Positions 25,995-37,832 are shown, counted from the stretch's first letter. The stretch is DNA of 64,000 nt from Orbilia blumenaviensis (GCA_036872755.1 JAVHNS010000004.1:1364001-1428000); one strand, 5' to 3'. The notes: generated by a model not told the origin, from the letters alone. Made by a program: numbers and translations.

Positions 25995-27897
25995 ATGACC
26001 TCCCTCCTCGAGAAAAGCAAGGCCAAGGAGGCCGACGTCGACTACCTCCACCTCATCCCGGCCGAAATATGGCTTCAGATCTTCCAGTCCATGCATGATC
26101 TCCGCGACATACACGGTCTGACAGTCGCCGCCCGAACTTGCAAGAAATTCCGCGGATGGGTCATCCCGATCCTCTACTCCTCCGTCGGGCTTCAGACACA
26201 CTGCCTCCAGCTCCAGCCGCTTCCTCCCACCACCGGCAATGAAGTCGATGCCGCCAAAGAAGAGGAGGTCGATGAGCCGATCGACCTTGGGAACCCTGCT
26301 GCCCGTCGGGACCGTGCCAAGAAGCGCTCCATGAACAGATATCACTCCAAAAACCTCCCTCCCCGCCATGCCGTCGGTATTTTCCCCGTCCCGAGACCAT
26401 ACTGGTGCAACTACCGCTATATGAACTCGGTAACGACGGACGTCGATATTGTATCCGGATACTTTGATTCTGACCCGGACGATACACTCAAACCATTCGT
26501 TCAGCATACCAGGACCGTCGTCATCACCAATGAGTGCCGACATTCCGACTGCACGACGCTCACTATTGAGCCTGTCATCCAGTTGGCGTCCATGAAGAAA
26601 CTCACCAGCTTCAGATACGCCATGTGTTGCTCCGATGACAACAGCCTGCTCGAATCCATGCTCACCAAACTCAACGACCCCAGTCAGAAGAGTGTTGCTA
26701 TGCAAGAGCTTATCTTCGAGGATGTATCTAGCGTGGACTGTCTCTATGCTAAGCTTCCACCGTTGGACAACCTACTGCTCCCATCTGAACCTCTCGGACC
26801 GGTGCTCGCCAATATTCGCACGCTCCACTTTCTCTGGCTTACTCGCCTGGAAACTGAGAAGCTCCGAAATCTCCTTTGGTGTGTGAAGGATACCCTCCGA
26901 GAGCTGGTTATCGCCGCAAAGCAGGGTCTCTCTCCCTTCGATGTCTTCGACGGCTGGCCGGGACGTGGTGAGGAGGATAAGAAACTTAAGCTCACAACCA
27001 TGGACATAACCTTCTTCATCGATCTTCCTAAGAAGGTAGATGCGATAATGGCCGCTGTCGATATGCGTGTGCTGGAGAATTTCGTCGTGAACACTTACCG
27101 TCCGAGCGGTCTCCCCGCCTTCATCTTGGGATTCATGGGCAACCACGCTGATGGTCAGATTTTGCTCCGCAACCTTCGAAGTTTGTGGATCGAGGAGCCG
27201 TTGTCGAATTACGAGGATGTTGGTATCTTCTGGGAGAAGATCTGCCGACTTCCCAAGATCCAGAGATTGGAGACGGAAATCGACAACAAGAGCCTCCTCG
27301 CCCTCCACGACGCCATGAAGGTTCAGTCACAGACCGAAGCGGGACTCAGTCTTAAGAAGCTCTACGTCACATTCACGGAGGAAGAATACAAGAACTTGGA
27401 GGCATACCTCGACAACATCGACAGCCGTCGAAAGAAGCTGAATGAGATGAAGGATGTCGGATTGACATACATTGGCTGCCACGAACGTTCGGCCCATGTG
27501 AACACCTACACGATGACGGATAAGACGGTCCAGCCGTTCCAGGATGTCAACGATCTCAGTGCTTTCTTGGAGGTTCATAAGAATTACAAGAGTAATTTGG
27601 TGAATGAATCTACGTATAACGAAGGAGATGAGTTTGGTGGGGAGAGGATTGTTGTCAGTTTGAATGATAAGGAGATGAAGGCTATGAGAGAAGGGTTGGA
27701 TGCTAGCGTTACGTTAGCAAAACCGAAGTATGTTGCCCCCCCTCCATACCTCGCCTTTGACCTATTCCCCAAGTCAATGGTTTTCTGAAGCTAATATCAA
27801 TACGTGATTTAATAGGGACTTCTTCGTTGCGTACCCATGGAACGGGCCGTATACTAAGCTGGATCCTACTGGAACCCAGTGTATATGCGCCTTGTAA
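25995..27897 (+). CDS. F-box-like protein
   Basis: F-box proteins recruit substrates to SCF ubiquitin ligases through Skp1 (known). The motif is at about residues 17-60: LHLIPAEIWLQIFQSM, then a run to TCKKFRGWVIPILYSSVGL, matching the fungal F-box pattern. The remaining 540 residues contain leucine-rich segments at irregular spacing (for example ILLRNLRSLWIEEPL, IQRLETEIDNKSLLAL) without a named domain. I predict two exons, 25995-27727 and 27816-27897 (604 residues): the GTATGT donor at 27728, a CTAAT branch point near 27791 and the TAATAG acceptor at 27811-27815 keep frame and replace the unspliced tail ending at a stop at 27786-27788. Both ends are possible. The acidic stretch around residues 88-95 and the basic stretch after it are probably unstructured. 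The target is unknown. Confidence 0.8.
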
Positions 27898-29776
27898 GCG
27901 CAATGCCTATCGAAAATATCACCACCATTGGCGTTTAATTCTTCTCAACATATTATTCTCTCGCTTTTTTTCTTTTCTTCTATCCTTCTTCTCAACAATC
28001 GGTTCATGGATATTCTCATAGAGGCCGTGGTTTCTCTTTGATGGTTAACGAATGGCTCGGATGGTCAGAGCGACTTGAAGAGAGGATGGGAAAGGTGGGA
28101 GTGGTAGTCGTCCTTCCTCCTCTCTTCCTACCGAGGGAAACACGACAGAACATTCTTTCTTTCTTTGCATCCTTAATCACAACTTGGCAGTCAGTTATAC
28201 GTTAGCGGTTTCTTTTTTCTTTCCTCTTTTCTAGTTTTTGTTTTGCATTGCTTTTTGTCCTTCTCCTAAAGTTTTTTTGTACCCTGGGGAAAGACTGATG
28301 TCTGTGGCTGTGAATAATTCAATGAAATACCATTTTTCTCGTGTTCTCTACATCTCCTTCAAAAATCTAAATTGTGCCTTTCCTATTTATATTGGCCATT
28401 TAATAGGTAGAAGCCCAGGAAGGAAGTTTTATACGCACAGCCCGACCCGCGAGACCTTTCCGTTATCTAGGCGAGAAGGGGCGATGCAGTTTGTGCCGCA
28501 AAAAACCTTAAATTAGTCGGGCTGCAGCTCGGGTTGGACCCTTTTTTCCCTTTCCTTCCTTCCTTCCTTTCTTTCCTTTTTCTCGTCTGAGCTGTTTATG
28601 TGGCCTCCCCTGCTGAGCTTTGAAGCTTGCATGTTGGCGGCGGTGGTGTATCGATATCATCAGATTGTCATGCATGCCGTTTTTTCCCTTTAAACTTTCT
28701 AGCTAGCTAGCAGCTAGGTCTTCTGGGCATCATATATCAACGTCAAGAGGGCCCACAACCGTCGTCGTCGATGTTACCATGTTACATCATAGCCACTGAG
28801 TATTTACCCATCGTATGCCTTTAAGTTTAACCAAGATATATTACTAAGGGATTACTTAAGTTGGCTAAACCATTTACCATACCATACCATACAACACCCC
28901 CACCACTCCCTCTCCACCTGGTTAGACATGCATGGCCGACGCAAAGAAAAAAAAAAGATGTATATATAGCAATTACCTAGGATATAGTTTAAAAACTCAC
29001 GTTTGAGCCCTTTCCCGCCGCAATATACCTAGGTTTATGCAATATAAGATGGTTTTATATAGGTAACTTCAGGTAGCATCCACGGTCCAACCTCCTCCTC
29101 CTCCTCCCACCAACGTTTGACCCCACAAGCTCATGCTCATGCTCATGCTCGCACAGCTAAAAGCGAAGGAGCAAATTTAAAAATAAAAATAAAAATTATA
29201 AATGCCAACTATTCGTATTCCGCGGCCGGGGGAAAAGTTAGGTTTGAACACGTAATTCTAATTGTTTCGGCCCGATGCTGGTATACTTGGTAGTTTATCC
29301 AGCTTCTTCTTCTTCCTCTTCTTCTTCTTCTTTTTGTTATTTTGTTTTGTGTATTTAGCATTTGTATATATGTAAGTATGTCTGTGTGTCCAGTCGGTCT
29401 CCCCTTTCGCCGCCGGAGTATTTACACTACATTATATTAGTCTACATGCAGACATAATTTGGGTTATTTTAGACTCTGGCTGCATGCACCCCTTTTTTCT
29501 TCAATCCCTTTTCTCCTACCTTTATTTTTTGAATATATCTTGAGATTCATGTTCCGCCGTCTTTTATAAGCTCTCACGTTCACGGCTATATACCTAGGTA
29601 GCTACCTGTCTACTCAATCAAGTAGCCGTATAGGATCATCCCACACGCCTACCATGCGCCAATAGCAAACCCACCTTTCCCTCCCCCCCACAAAGTACCA
29701 CGCAGCTAGCAGCTAGCAGCAGCGCATACACACACGCGACAAACAAAACTACAAACAAAACTACAAAAAACCAATA
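27898..29776. other. 1.9 kb spacer between F-box and glycosyltransferase genes
   Basis: No gene recognised. Carries CTTT/CCTT pyrimidine repeats (about 28540-28585), CTT triplets near 29303-29333, and a perfect TACCTAGGTA palindrome at 29591-29600, 177 bases before the glycosyltransferase start; partial copies at about 28974 and 29026. Confidence 0.5.
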
Positions 29777-31621
29777 ATGATCCTAAACCTCAACAAACGC
29801 CTCCTCTCCACCCTCACAATCTTCATCCTTGCCCTCCTGCTCCTCCTGATAAACCACGCCTTCCACCGTTCTTCTTCTTCCGCTCCAACAAGCTATAACT
29901 ATAACCGCACTCCTTCCACACAAGGAAGCAACGGATCGAAGGGAAAGATAATTAGTTCAGGTCCCGGTGTAGGCGGTTCCGATGACGATAATAATGATGA
30001 TAATAATAATAACGAAGATGACGAAGATGAAGACGACTGGTGCTCCCGTGTAGCCGGTCAACGGTATTTAAACGATTTATCCACCACATGGACTGTATCC
30101 TGTTCTCAAAAAAATTCGAAAAATAATAAGAAAGGGAAAGGAAAAGGAGGAGATGGTGGTGGTGGTGCGAGACTGGTTTGTTTTCAAACCCAGGTCGAAG
30201 AGGAACCTGATAACCTCTGCGTCGCCAGAAACGCGGTGTATTCTGCTACACCCGGGTTGAAAAAACCGATTACGAAGGAGGATTTATTCCCTGAGAAGGG
30301 GATTAGGGTTTATACTGGCGATGGAAATACCGGCGGTGGTGGTACTGTTGATGAAGGGGAGGTAGAGGGGAAGAGGAATACACGTCCTGGGAGGGGGTAT
30401 AAAAAGCGCCACCTCACCGACAACGATGAAGAAGGGACCTCACCACCGCAGCATTATAACACCCTCACCCGCCGCCAATTCTCCAAAAAATGGTCGCTAA
30501 ACTGCTCCCCAAACACAGAATGGGCATACGGCGTCCAAGCACCCTTTAAATTCCGTTCCTACTTTGTCGAAACCGGTGCGGGGCAGCAATTGAATGGATT
30601 CGATATGAGGGTCAAAGACGACGGCGGTGGTGAGAGGGATTGTAAAGGATCGATCATGCTGGTTAAACTCGAGGGTGGGGGGAATATATGGCATACTTTG
30701 ATGGAAGTGTGGTCTGCGGTTTTGACGCTTGATGCGCTTGAAAAAGCGGGGGATGCGAGGGAGGCGCTTTTTGGACCTTCATCTTCATCTTTGTTTCATT
30801 CTTCTTCTTCTGCTGCTGGAGGAGGAATATCGACGGATAAAATCTGGGAAGAAGAAAACATCCAAATCTACATCCAAAAGAACCTAGAAAGCGAAAAGAA
30901 AGCATCACCAGTATTCGGCCTCTGGAACGTCGTAACCGGAAAGGACGTAAAAGACATAAAAGAACTACCGGACGGATGTTACAAATCCGTAATTCTACCG
31001 TTAGCAGGCGGCGCGAACCCATTCTGGAAAGACCACTGGAAGGAAAGAAAATGCAAAGGGTCGGTACTAGTCGACCGGTTCGTCAACAAAGTCATGGCGT
31101 TCTATGGCGTCGAAGACACCCCTTCTTCTTCTTCTTCTTCTTCTTCCTCCCCGGAATCCTCGATAATAAAGATCAGAATAATAACCCGCCAGCACAACCG
31201 CAAAATCCTACGTTTGTTCGACTACATAAAACTCCTCCAATCGATCTATCCACCAACCGTAGCCTCCATCGAAGTTCTAAAACTCGAGTCCCTGCACGTG
31301 ACGGAACAACTCCGTCTGATGCAGTCGATAGATGTATTGATCGGTGTGACAGGCGCAGGGTTAACTCATACGATGTTTTTAAAGAAGGGTGCGGCGGTGG
31401 TGGAGTTGACCCACCCCGAACCGTTTATTTATTACGGGTTCAGTAACACGGCTAGAATGAGGGGGGTGGAGCATTTTGCTGTTCATGGGGAGAAGGCGGA
31501 GGGGAAGTCCGGGATTAATTGGCAGGAGGATAATGTTTCGGTTGATGAGAAGACGTTTTTGGAGGTTGTGGGGAGGGCGGTTGAAGGTCAGAAGGCGAGG
31601 AAGAAGATGTCGGTGCAGTGA
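29777..31621 (+). CDS. Type II membrane glycosyltransferase, GT61 (DUF563/EOGT-like) family
   Basis: A 614-residue intronless protein. Residues 1-9 are cytosolic, about 10-27 form one signal-anchor helix (LSTLTIFILALLLLLINHAF), and the rest would face the Golgi or ER lumen. A disordered stem follows with an Asp/Asn run near residues 72-90. The catalytic part begins near residue 230 and contains GNIWHTLMEVWSAVLTLDAL, YKSVILPLAGGANPFW, IIKIRIITRQHNRKILRL and the diagnostic block MQSIDVLIGVTGAGLTHTMF with KKGAAVVEL (about residues 513-543). These are GT61 hallmarks; relatives transfer xylose, arabinose or GlcNAc, and the donor here cannot be told. Poly-serine runs (about residues 333-344 and 450-460) are probably loop insertions. 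It is convergent with the MFS transporter gene. Confidence 0.87.
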   Translation: MILNLNKRLLSTLTIFILALLLLLINHAFHRSSSSAPTSYNYNRTPSTQGSNGSKGKIISSGPGVGGSDDDNNDDNNNNEDDEDEDDWCSRVAGQRYLNDLSTTWTVSCSQKNSKNNKKGKGKGGDGGGGARLVCFQTQVEEEPDNLCVARNAVYSATPGLKKPITKEDLFPEKGIRVYTGDGNTGGGGTVDEGEVEGKRNTRPGRGYKKRHLTDNDEEGTSPPQHYNTLTRRQFSKKWSLNCSPNTEWAYGVQAPFKFRSYFVETGAGQQLNGFDMRVKDDGGGERDCKGSIMLVKLEGGGNIWHTLMEVWSAVLTLDALEKAGDAREALFGPSSSSLFHSSSSAAGGGISTDKIWEEENIQIYIQKNLESEKKASPVFGLWNVVTGKDVKDIKELPDGCYKSVILPLAGGANPFWKDHWKERKCKGSVLVDRFVNKVMAFYGVEDTPSSSSSSSSSPESSIIKIRIITRQHNRKILRLFDYIKLLQSIYPPTVASIEVLKLESLHVTEQLRLMQSIDVLIGVTGAGLTHTMFLKKGAAVVELTHPEPFIYYGFSNTARMRGVEHFAVHGEKAEGKSGINWQEDNVSVDEKTFLEVVGRAVEGQKARKKMSVQ

Positions 31622-32239
31622 TATTAACAATTTATATATATATAGAAAGTTTGGGAGCTCATATACGCATATATATTGAGGTCTACATTGAGGTCTATCT
31701 ACATCTGCTGGAGTTTGGGTTTGGCATTTTGAAAAAAGAATTTGGAGCGTCTATATATACTACCTATCTTATACTATACATTTATTATTATGCTGTTGTT
31801 GGGTGTTCATTGGCTTGTATAATTTCTCAATACGAGACTACTCAAGTATATATTTGGAGACAGATGTCAGAATTTATATGATTATGATATATATGATCGA
31901 CCAATCCTTTGGCCCTCTCAATTGATCTAGGTATATCCCGAATATATCTAGGTATCTGGTTATATACTAAGTGAACGTCCCGTCATATGGCTATGCTCTT
32001 GTGAACAAAAGAAACAGAAGGGAAAAAAAGCACAAAAAACCCAGTCATATGCTTTTGCATGGCTAATTAAGAAAAAATAAAACAGAGAAATGAAAGAGAC
32101 CGTGTCCCATTACTACATTACCATTATTCGATACCCATTGAGTGACCGTGGTTTTTTTTTTAAACCCCTCCACAAAAAAAGAAGAAAGGCTTACAGTGAG
32201 AACCCCCAACTTAACTTCTTGGGGATAATAATAACTTCT
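31622..32239. other. Convergent 3' flanks of glycosyltransferase and MFS genes
   Basis: AT-rich sequence with TATA dinucleotide runs; no coding or RNA feature beyond likely untranslated regions. Confidence 0.6.
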
Positions 32240-33913
32240 TTATGCCTTCTCAAGATGCACAACCCCATCCTCATCCTCCGCCTCCGCCTTCTCCACCTCC
32301 TCCGCAGCCCTCCGCGACTCCTCCGTCATAAAAACATTCAAATCCGTACTCCCAAACTGCCTAGCACTAACATTCTGTTCAAACAACAAATCCAGCTCCG
32401 CAAAGGATTTCCCAGAAGGCTCAGGAATCCTAAAATATGTATAAATAATCGAACAGAAACATATCGCCGCCCAAAAGAACGCGGTTAATTTCTGCCAATC
32501 CCAGGCTGTGGGGTTGATCATATAGGGTGTTAGAACGCTGCATACGATGCCGACGACGATGTATGCGCAGCGTCCCAGTGCGACGGTTTTGATCAGGAGT
32601 CTTCGACTGGGGATTTCGCCGACGAGGGAGAAACAGATCGTGCCGACTGTGAGTTGGTAGACGGTTGCCCAGCCTAACATGAGGCCTCCGGTGGCGTATG
32701 CAGCCTGGTTTGCGCGTTCGGCGGGGACGAAGTGGAGGCATCCGATGAGTAAAAGCATTGTAAACAGCCCGCAGAGACCGTATAGATACAACGACCGGCG
32801 ACCAATACCCCAGGACATAAGCGCCCAAGCTCCGAATACTCCAAGCATGTTAATACCGAACTGACCGAGTGTGAACGAGAACGCATCGTCGGTTTTAATC
32901 CCGGCTTGTTGGAAGAAGTATGTTGAATAACCGGTGAATGAGTTTCCTGAGAGATTTTGAATCGCCCAGACCATGCATGTGATTTCTGTTCGGCGGAGGT
33001 TGATCCCTCGGAAACAATCGAGATATGTAGCGCCTGCGGTTGCCTGTCGTTCGATTTCTGTCGTGTGGACCATCATAGATATCGTTTCGTCGGCGTCGAA
33101 CTCGGTTTCTCTGTTTAAGCTTGTTAATCGCAGCAAGCTATTCTTTGCCTCTTCCTTCTTGCCCTTCCTGACCAGAAGCCAGGGCGACTCAGGTGCGAAT
33201 AGGATACCGACAAAGAGTGGTGGGATCCACATCCACTGAAGTGCCCATGGGAGCTTATAAGCCCAGGCATCTTCTCTTCCAAGCTGTGATTTGATAACAC
33301 CGACGCCAATGACTTGTCCAAGACCCCAGCAGAAGTTGACGTATGACGTCAAATATCCCCTCAATGCGACTGGACACACTTCGGCAGCGTACGAAATCGT
33401 CAAAGTCTGCCAGATGCCCCATGGGATACCAGCGAGAACATAGTAAACCAACAGCGCCTCGACCGATGTTGCTGTAACGGGAATCGCAATGAGACCCGCC
33501 ATAATGGCCAAGCAGACAAGTACCGTTTTCTTATATCCAAACCGTTCGGATACAATACCGTTAATCAGCAAACCGATAAACTCGCCGACGTTCGCGCCGT
33601 TTGACAGCCCCGCCTGCCATGGCGCAGAGACCTGGAAACCGCCTTTACCGTCAGGCCCACCGAATTGGCGATTGAATTGTGGGAAGGCGTAGAAGTTTCC
33701 GAGTAGACAGAGATCATAACCTTCCATGGCAATACATGTTGAGATTAAGACACTCCATGCTATGGCTTTCGGGTAGAGTCGGATACCCTGCCATAAGGTC
33801 ATATCTTCCTCTTTCTTGATGGCCGCCTCAGCGTGGACGACGGTATGTTTGTGACCATGGCTGCTAGTCCGCTTTTCAGCGACGACAGTGACATCGCCTG
33901 CTATGCCCGACAT
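32240..33913 (-). CDS. MFS sugar porter, maltose/alpha-glucoside permease type
   Basis: Proton-coupled sugar uptake at the plasma membrane (known for the family). Single exon, 557 residues, about twelve predicted membrane segments. Family marks are the first segment ending in SVLISTCIAMEGYDLCLLGNFYAFPQF, the loop 2-3 motif (SERFGYKKT, a variant of GxxxDRxGRR), the EVCPVALRGYLTSYVNFCWGLGQ helix with PxxLRG, the central PESPWLLVRKGKKEEA block, and the C-terminal VGEIPSRRLLIKTVALGRCAY. The EGYD and QFGG pattern in the first loop is that of MAL31-like alpha-glucoside permeases rather than hexose transporters (inference from resemblance). The cytosolic C-terminus is acidic (EEVEKAEAEDEDG). No maltase or regulator gene is adjacent, so the sugar is uncertain. 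Confidence 0.9.
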   Translation of the reverse strand: MSGIAGDVTVVAEKRTSSHGHKHTVVHAEAAIKKEEDMTLWQGIRLYPKAIAWSVLISTCIAMEGYDLCLLGNFYAFPQFNRQFGGPDGKGGFQVSAPWQAGLSNGANVGEFIGLLINGIVSERFGYKKTVLVCLAIMAGLIAIPVTATSVEALLVYYVLAGIPWGIWQTLTISYAAEVCPVALRGYLTSYVNFCWGLGQVIGVGVIKSQLGREDAWAYKLPWALQWMWIPPLFVGILFAPESPWLLVRKGKKEEAKNSLLRLTSLNRETEFDADETISMMVHTTEIERQATAGATYLDCFRGINLRRTEITCMVWAIQNLSGNSFTGYSTYFFQQAGIKTDDAFSFTLGQFGINMLGVFGAWALMSWGIGRRSLYLYGLCGLFTMLLLIGCLHFVPAERANQAAYATGGLMLGWATVYQLTVGTICFSLVGEIPSRRLLIKTVALGRCAYIVVGIVCSVLTPYMINPTAWDWQKLTAFFWAAICFCSIIYTYFRIPEPSGKSFAELDLLFEQNVSARQFGSTDLNVFMTEESRRAAEEVEKAEAEDEDGVVHLEKA

Positions 33914-36073
33914 TTGAGCTGGCGGGGAAAACGATGGGTCAAGAATTGGGTTTTAGAACTTTGGAGAAGGCGAAGAGAAAAAAAAACTAGAAAACGTGTA
34001 AATGGATATTCCACGAATTCTGATCGGCGCACGCTGCTTAACCGCGGTTAGGTTGATTGAGCTTATTTGGGTTTTTTCTTCCTCGAGTGGAGCACTCGGA
34101 GTCCAGGGGGTATTTAAGTTTTTTTTCTTTCTTTCTGTCTCTTGCCCCCCTTCTCTCTTCCCTTCATGGTCCATGTCTAGGATATCGTATTCCATGTCTA
34201 GTCAATGGGGGATTGGAAAATATGGGGAACCCCATGGTGCGCATGCTGGAGTAGATTGCTGTTTGAGTGCCCACGAACGACCACTTTCCTTGGTGGGACA
34301 GACGCCATGCAGCTACCGTTTCGGCTCGGCGGTTCTTTCAACTAAGCTACGCTTGGATAGCGGTGTGATGATGGTAGTACAAAGGACTGGGTAAACTCGT
34401 CACGAAGAAAAAAAATCGTCAATTCGAATCTAATTGATTAGATCAGCCTTTTTTTTTGGCTTTGCTTCTCGAGAATTTTCTTCTGCTTGTGAAGATTTTC
34501 TGTGTGACGAGGGATTGACATATGTTCCATGTCAACCGAGGGAAGCTCTAGAAGCCTAGAGCGGTACTATTAGGTGAGCCAAGAAGAGCTACCCGACGAG
34601 TAAAAAATCCGGAGACTCCTGCATACTTTCCAGCGTTAGCGGCCGTCGATTATTCTGTATACCGGTGAGAAGCTGGTGTCCTTGTAGGGCTAGTGTCGTG
34701 AATTGTAAGGCTCTGTTGTGCCTGCGACAAGGGGTCTCTTACCTAATTCACATTCAAATGAGGCAGCCATGTTGGATTTTTTTCTTTCTTATTCGTGCAG
34801 CTGTCCAACAAAAAGTCAATTGCTCGTAGAGAGCGATTATGCAGAATTATTTCCGGGGTATGGAGTATTGTATGTTATGTAGCGAGGCCGATATATAATG
34901 TTTCGGGCAGGAGATAGTGAAATAGCAACAGTTTTTGGACAGCGAGACCCGGCATGCCGGATACCCTGCGCATCGGAGACCTTCCTGTAGCAGCTTGCAT
35001 TTGGCCTTTTGATTCCTTCGTGTTACCCGAAAAAGCCCAGGCAATTGCAAAGACGAAAGGCTGGGACTGGAATATTCCGAGACAGAGAGAGAGAAGGAAA
35101 TCTGCGAAGGACGTTGCTCTGCCTGCTTTATCTCTTGGTAGCTGTTATCGGCCAGCTGAGTCTCGGCTTTTCATAGTTCAGCCTCATGAGCTCATGACAG
35201 CCAGGGCCGATATATAGCAGCATATCTCGTAACCGATCTCGCCATCGGATAGTGGCGCCGAAATGATAAGCTGTGCATGCATGTTTGATTCTGCACTGTA
35301 ACCCGTCACAGCTAGCCAGCCAGCAATCGACTGCGAACGAGACGCAGGTTCAATTCTGAGTGGTTGGAAGGCGGGATTCCATGATTACATAGTGTATGAT
35401 TATCAGGGGTCCTTTCATTTCCCGCAGATTGACAGTCGCCTTGCATAGCGAACCGGTGAATGGACCGACATTTCGCTCCTTCGTCCAACCGACATTGAGA
35501 GGATAAAAAACCTTCGCTAGAACGAGTCAGAAGAGAAATCCGAAAGCCTTTTTTCAAGAAGCGAATACCAGACTCACCGGTTGACCGATAGGGTAGATGT
35601 AACAGTTTGGCAAGCCACCACCAGTGCTGCAGTGTTGCATGACAAGAGCCTGGTCAAACATATGGCAGACCTAAAAAGATATGCCGGTGAGCAGGTCCGA
35701 TAACAACTTCGCTGGCGAAACAGGGTACCCCCCAGTCCAGAAGTCCCTTCGATCGAAGAGAAAGAAAAAAATGCTAAAATGGCGTGGGATGGATAAACGG
35801 AAACAACTGGATTTCGCTTTTCCATGCACCTTGGATGTAATAGGTCTTGACGGAGCAGCAGCGCTGGGGCCTGATAGCGGGAAGCCTATTAAGCCACCGA
35901 GGTTCCCTGCTTGCTGGCCCAGTCTCGAATAATCCGGTTGCCGTTCCTTCTTCTGAACTCCGATATCCTTTTTTGTTTGGGACTGTCGCTATCGATATAT
36001 TTCTGGCCTCTCCGATTTCCGTTTTTGAACGTTCATTTGCATTCGTAGAAGTGCAGGGCAATTGTAGTTCAGG
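33914..36073. other. 2.2 kb spacer between divergent MFS and GPI-protein genes
   Basis: No gene recognised. The 500 bases next to the MFS gene contain pyrimidine/purine runs and probably its promoter. The open frames at 34954-36245 overlap on both strands and carry no recognisable domain. Confidence 0.45.
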
Positions 36074-36997
36074 ATGTTACTCAACGGTCGCCTTTCGTTG
36101 GCTGTTGGCGCAGTTGTCTCTGCCTTGCTCTCGCCAGTTGTCGCGCTTGATTGCCCGCGCGGTGGGATTTCGAACACAACGGCTGTCAGGTAAATATAAC
36201 ATTCCATTGGACCTCAATTGCTGGTATACATACGTATATGCATAATATCAAAGTACAAGTATTGACTTAAGCTAATTGAAATCATTTTTTCAATTAGGAA
36301 AACATACCCCGTGCCACCGATATCGATCTATCCCCTCGTCGGTGACTTCTTCAACACCAAATGGTCCACCATATACAGCTTCGACTATGACGGGGTCACA
36401 CATCCTCCCACTCCACCGAACTCTTCGGCGCTGGCGGCACCTAACGCTACCAGAACAATTGTCTGGGATGGTTACGAATTCCGAGAACAATTGATCTTCA
36501 TCAACGATTCTATTCCCGTGGACATGTTCAACCTCAGGTGGAATCTTACAAACCCACCGGTTACAAGAGAATATGTCACCCTCGTGATTGATGGGTACAT
36601 CCAGGACTTTAAATTCACCGCAGCCTGTGAAGGAGAAGCGGCATTGATGGAGTGGACGGTGGAGTACTGTGCGAACGACCAGGGTCAAGGATGGGACCTG
36701 TTCCAGAATAAGACGCTGTATGAGGCGAATAATCTGGCAAAGGCATTGAATGTCAGTGGTGCAGATGATGGGACCTGGGACGTTGGATGCGCGCTGCCAA
36801 CGCCCGAGCCCACTACGACAACAGCTTCAATTACCAGTTCGGCATCGGAAACCGATATCGGTTCACCCGCTACATCAATCTCCACAAGACAGACGACTAC
36901 CTCCACGAATTCGCCTAACGTGGCGATGGCGACTGCCATGCCAGTCTTTGGAGGAGCGTTGGCCCTTGCAGTCGCCGCGGTCGCTGCAGCCTTATAG
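36074..36997 (+). CDS. Small secreted GPI-anchored protein of unknown function
   Basis: Two exons, 36074-36189 and 36298-36997, give 271 residues. The first exon encodes a signal peptide (LSLAVGAVVSALLSPVVA, cleavage after VALDC or nearby), which supports this start. The mature part has one clear stretch of beta-rich sequence with paired features (TIVWDGYEFREQLIFIND, YVTLVIDGYIQDFKFTAACEG), several N-glycosylation sequons (NSS, NAT, NDS, NLT, NKT, NVS) and a few cysteines. A Thr/Ser stalk begins near residue 200, and the protein ends in a hydrophobic Ala/Val tail (VFGGALALAVAAVAAAL), the usual GPI signal. I do not recognise the domain. It is likely wall- or membrane-bound. Its 3' end faces the cyclotransferase-like gene across 227 bases. 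Confidence 0.8.
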
Positions 36998-37224
36998 AGG
37001 CGGAGGTCTTTATCTCCCATTTCTTTCTTAACGTATCCCTAGACGGAATATGCATGAATGAGCTACTTAGTTAGCCACCTGGGGGAGGTACCACAGATTA
37101 ACTGTAATTAGCGTAATGATATAATATGATAGTCTTTATATTCCCCGACTCTCTATGAGTCTACCCGTACATCGTCTATATCTCTATCCCTTCTAAAATA
37201 AAACCGCCCCCCTCCTTCTTCTTC

Positions 37225-37832
37225 TTAATTGGGGTACACGCATTTATCACTCCCACTACTACTCCCCGGTCTAAAAATATCAGCCCCCAACCCCAACGGC
37301 TTCAACATATATTTCTGCACATAGCTCTGCGGAATCCCCTTCCCAACCCCATCTTTAATCGCACAACTCATCCGCTGAATATACTCCTCCTTCACAGTCC
37401 CATCAATCTGGTGATTATAATCAATATAAACCAATGCATCCATAGACGTCCCGTTTGTCAATTCAACCGGTATCATTTCCTTTGTGTAGGCTTGTGGAAC
37501 ACCTTCGTATCCATCGAGGGAGGCTTCGTCTGGTGGCGTTAGGTTGTAGAGCATACCCCATACTTCGTCGCCTGGGGAGCGGACAATGTTGGCGTAGCCG
37601 CGTTCACAGATCAGCCAGCGGTAGTTTGGGAGACGCGCGACGGAAGTGTATGGGCTTGTTGGGCAGCGGCGTAACATCTGGTCGAGCCAGAGGTTGGAAC
37701 CGTACGCGAAGTAGGTCTTTGTTCTGGAGAGATATATATGTTAGCACTTCTAGTGACTCGATTACTATGAAGTAAAAAAAAACTGATTGGACTATTCGGG
37801 AGGGGTTACACGTACACACAGTCTTGTGCCAT
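37225..37832 (-). CDS. Gamma-glutamylcyclotransferase-like (GGCT/AIG2-like) protein
   Basis: Family members cyclise gamma-glutamyl amino acids to 5-oxoproline in glutathione turnover (known). Exon 1 (37816-37832) is only 17 nt and encodes MAQDC plus part of Val; exon 2 (37225-37723) completes 171 residues. The substrate-loop signature KTYFAYGSNLW starts at residue 8 and would be missed if translation began at the internal Met (37675-37677). Further marks are LICERGYANIVRSPGDEVWGMLYNL and LDGYEGVPQAY, where the Glu is in the position of the family's catalytic acid. There are no targeting signals, so it is probably cytosolic. The spliced start is preferred because it restores the YGSN motif with consensus GTACGT and TCTCCAG junctions. 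Confidence 0.85.

Noticed and set aside
27891..27897. Prenylation (CaaX) motif at the spliced F-box C-terminus (CICAL)
   Set aside because: Neither cysteine is at the fourth position from the end.
34270..34365. Possible tRNA on minus (TAGCTTAGTTG-like D-arm)
   Set aside because: No consistent T-arm or acceptor stem; treated as chance resemblance.
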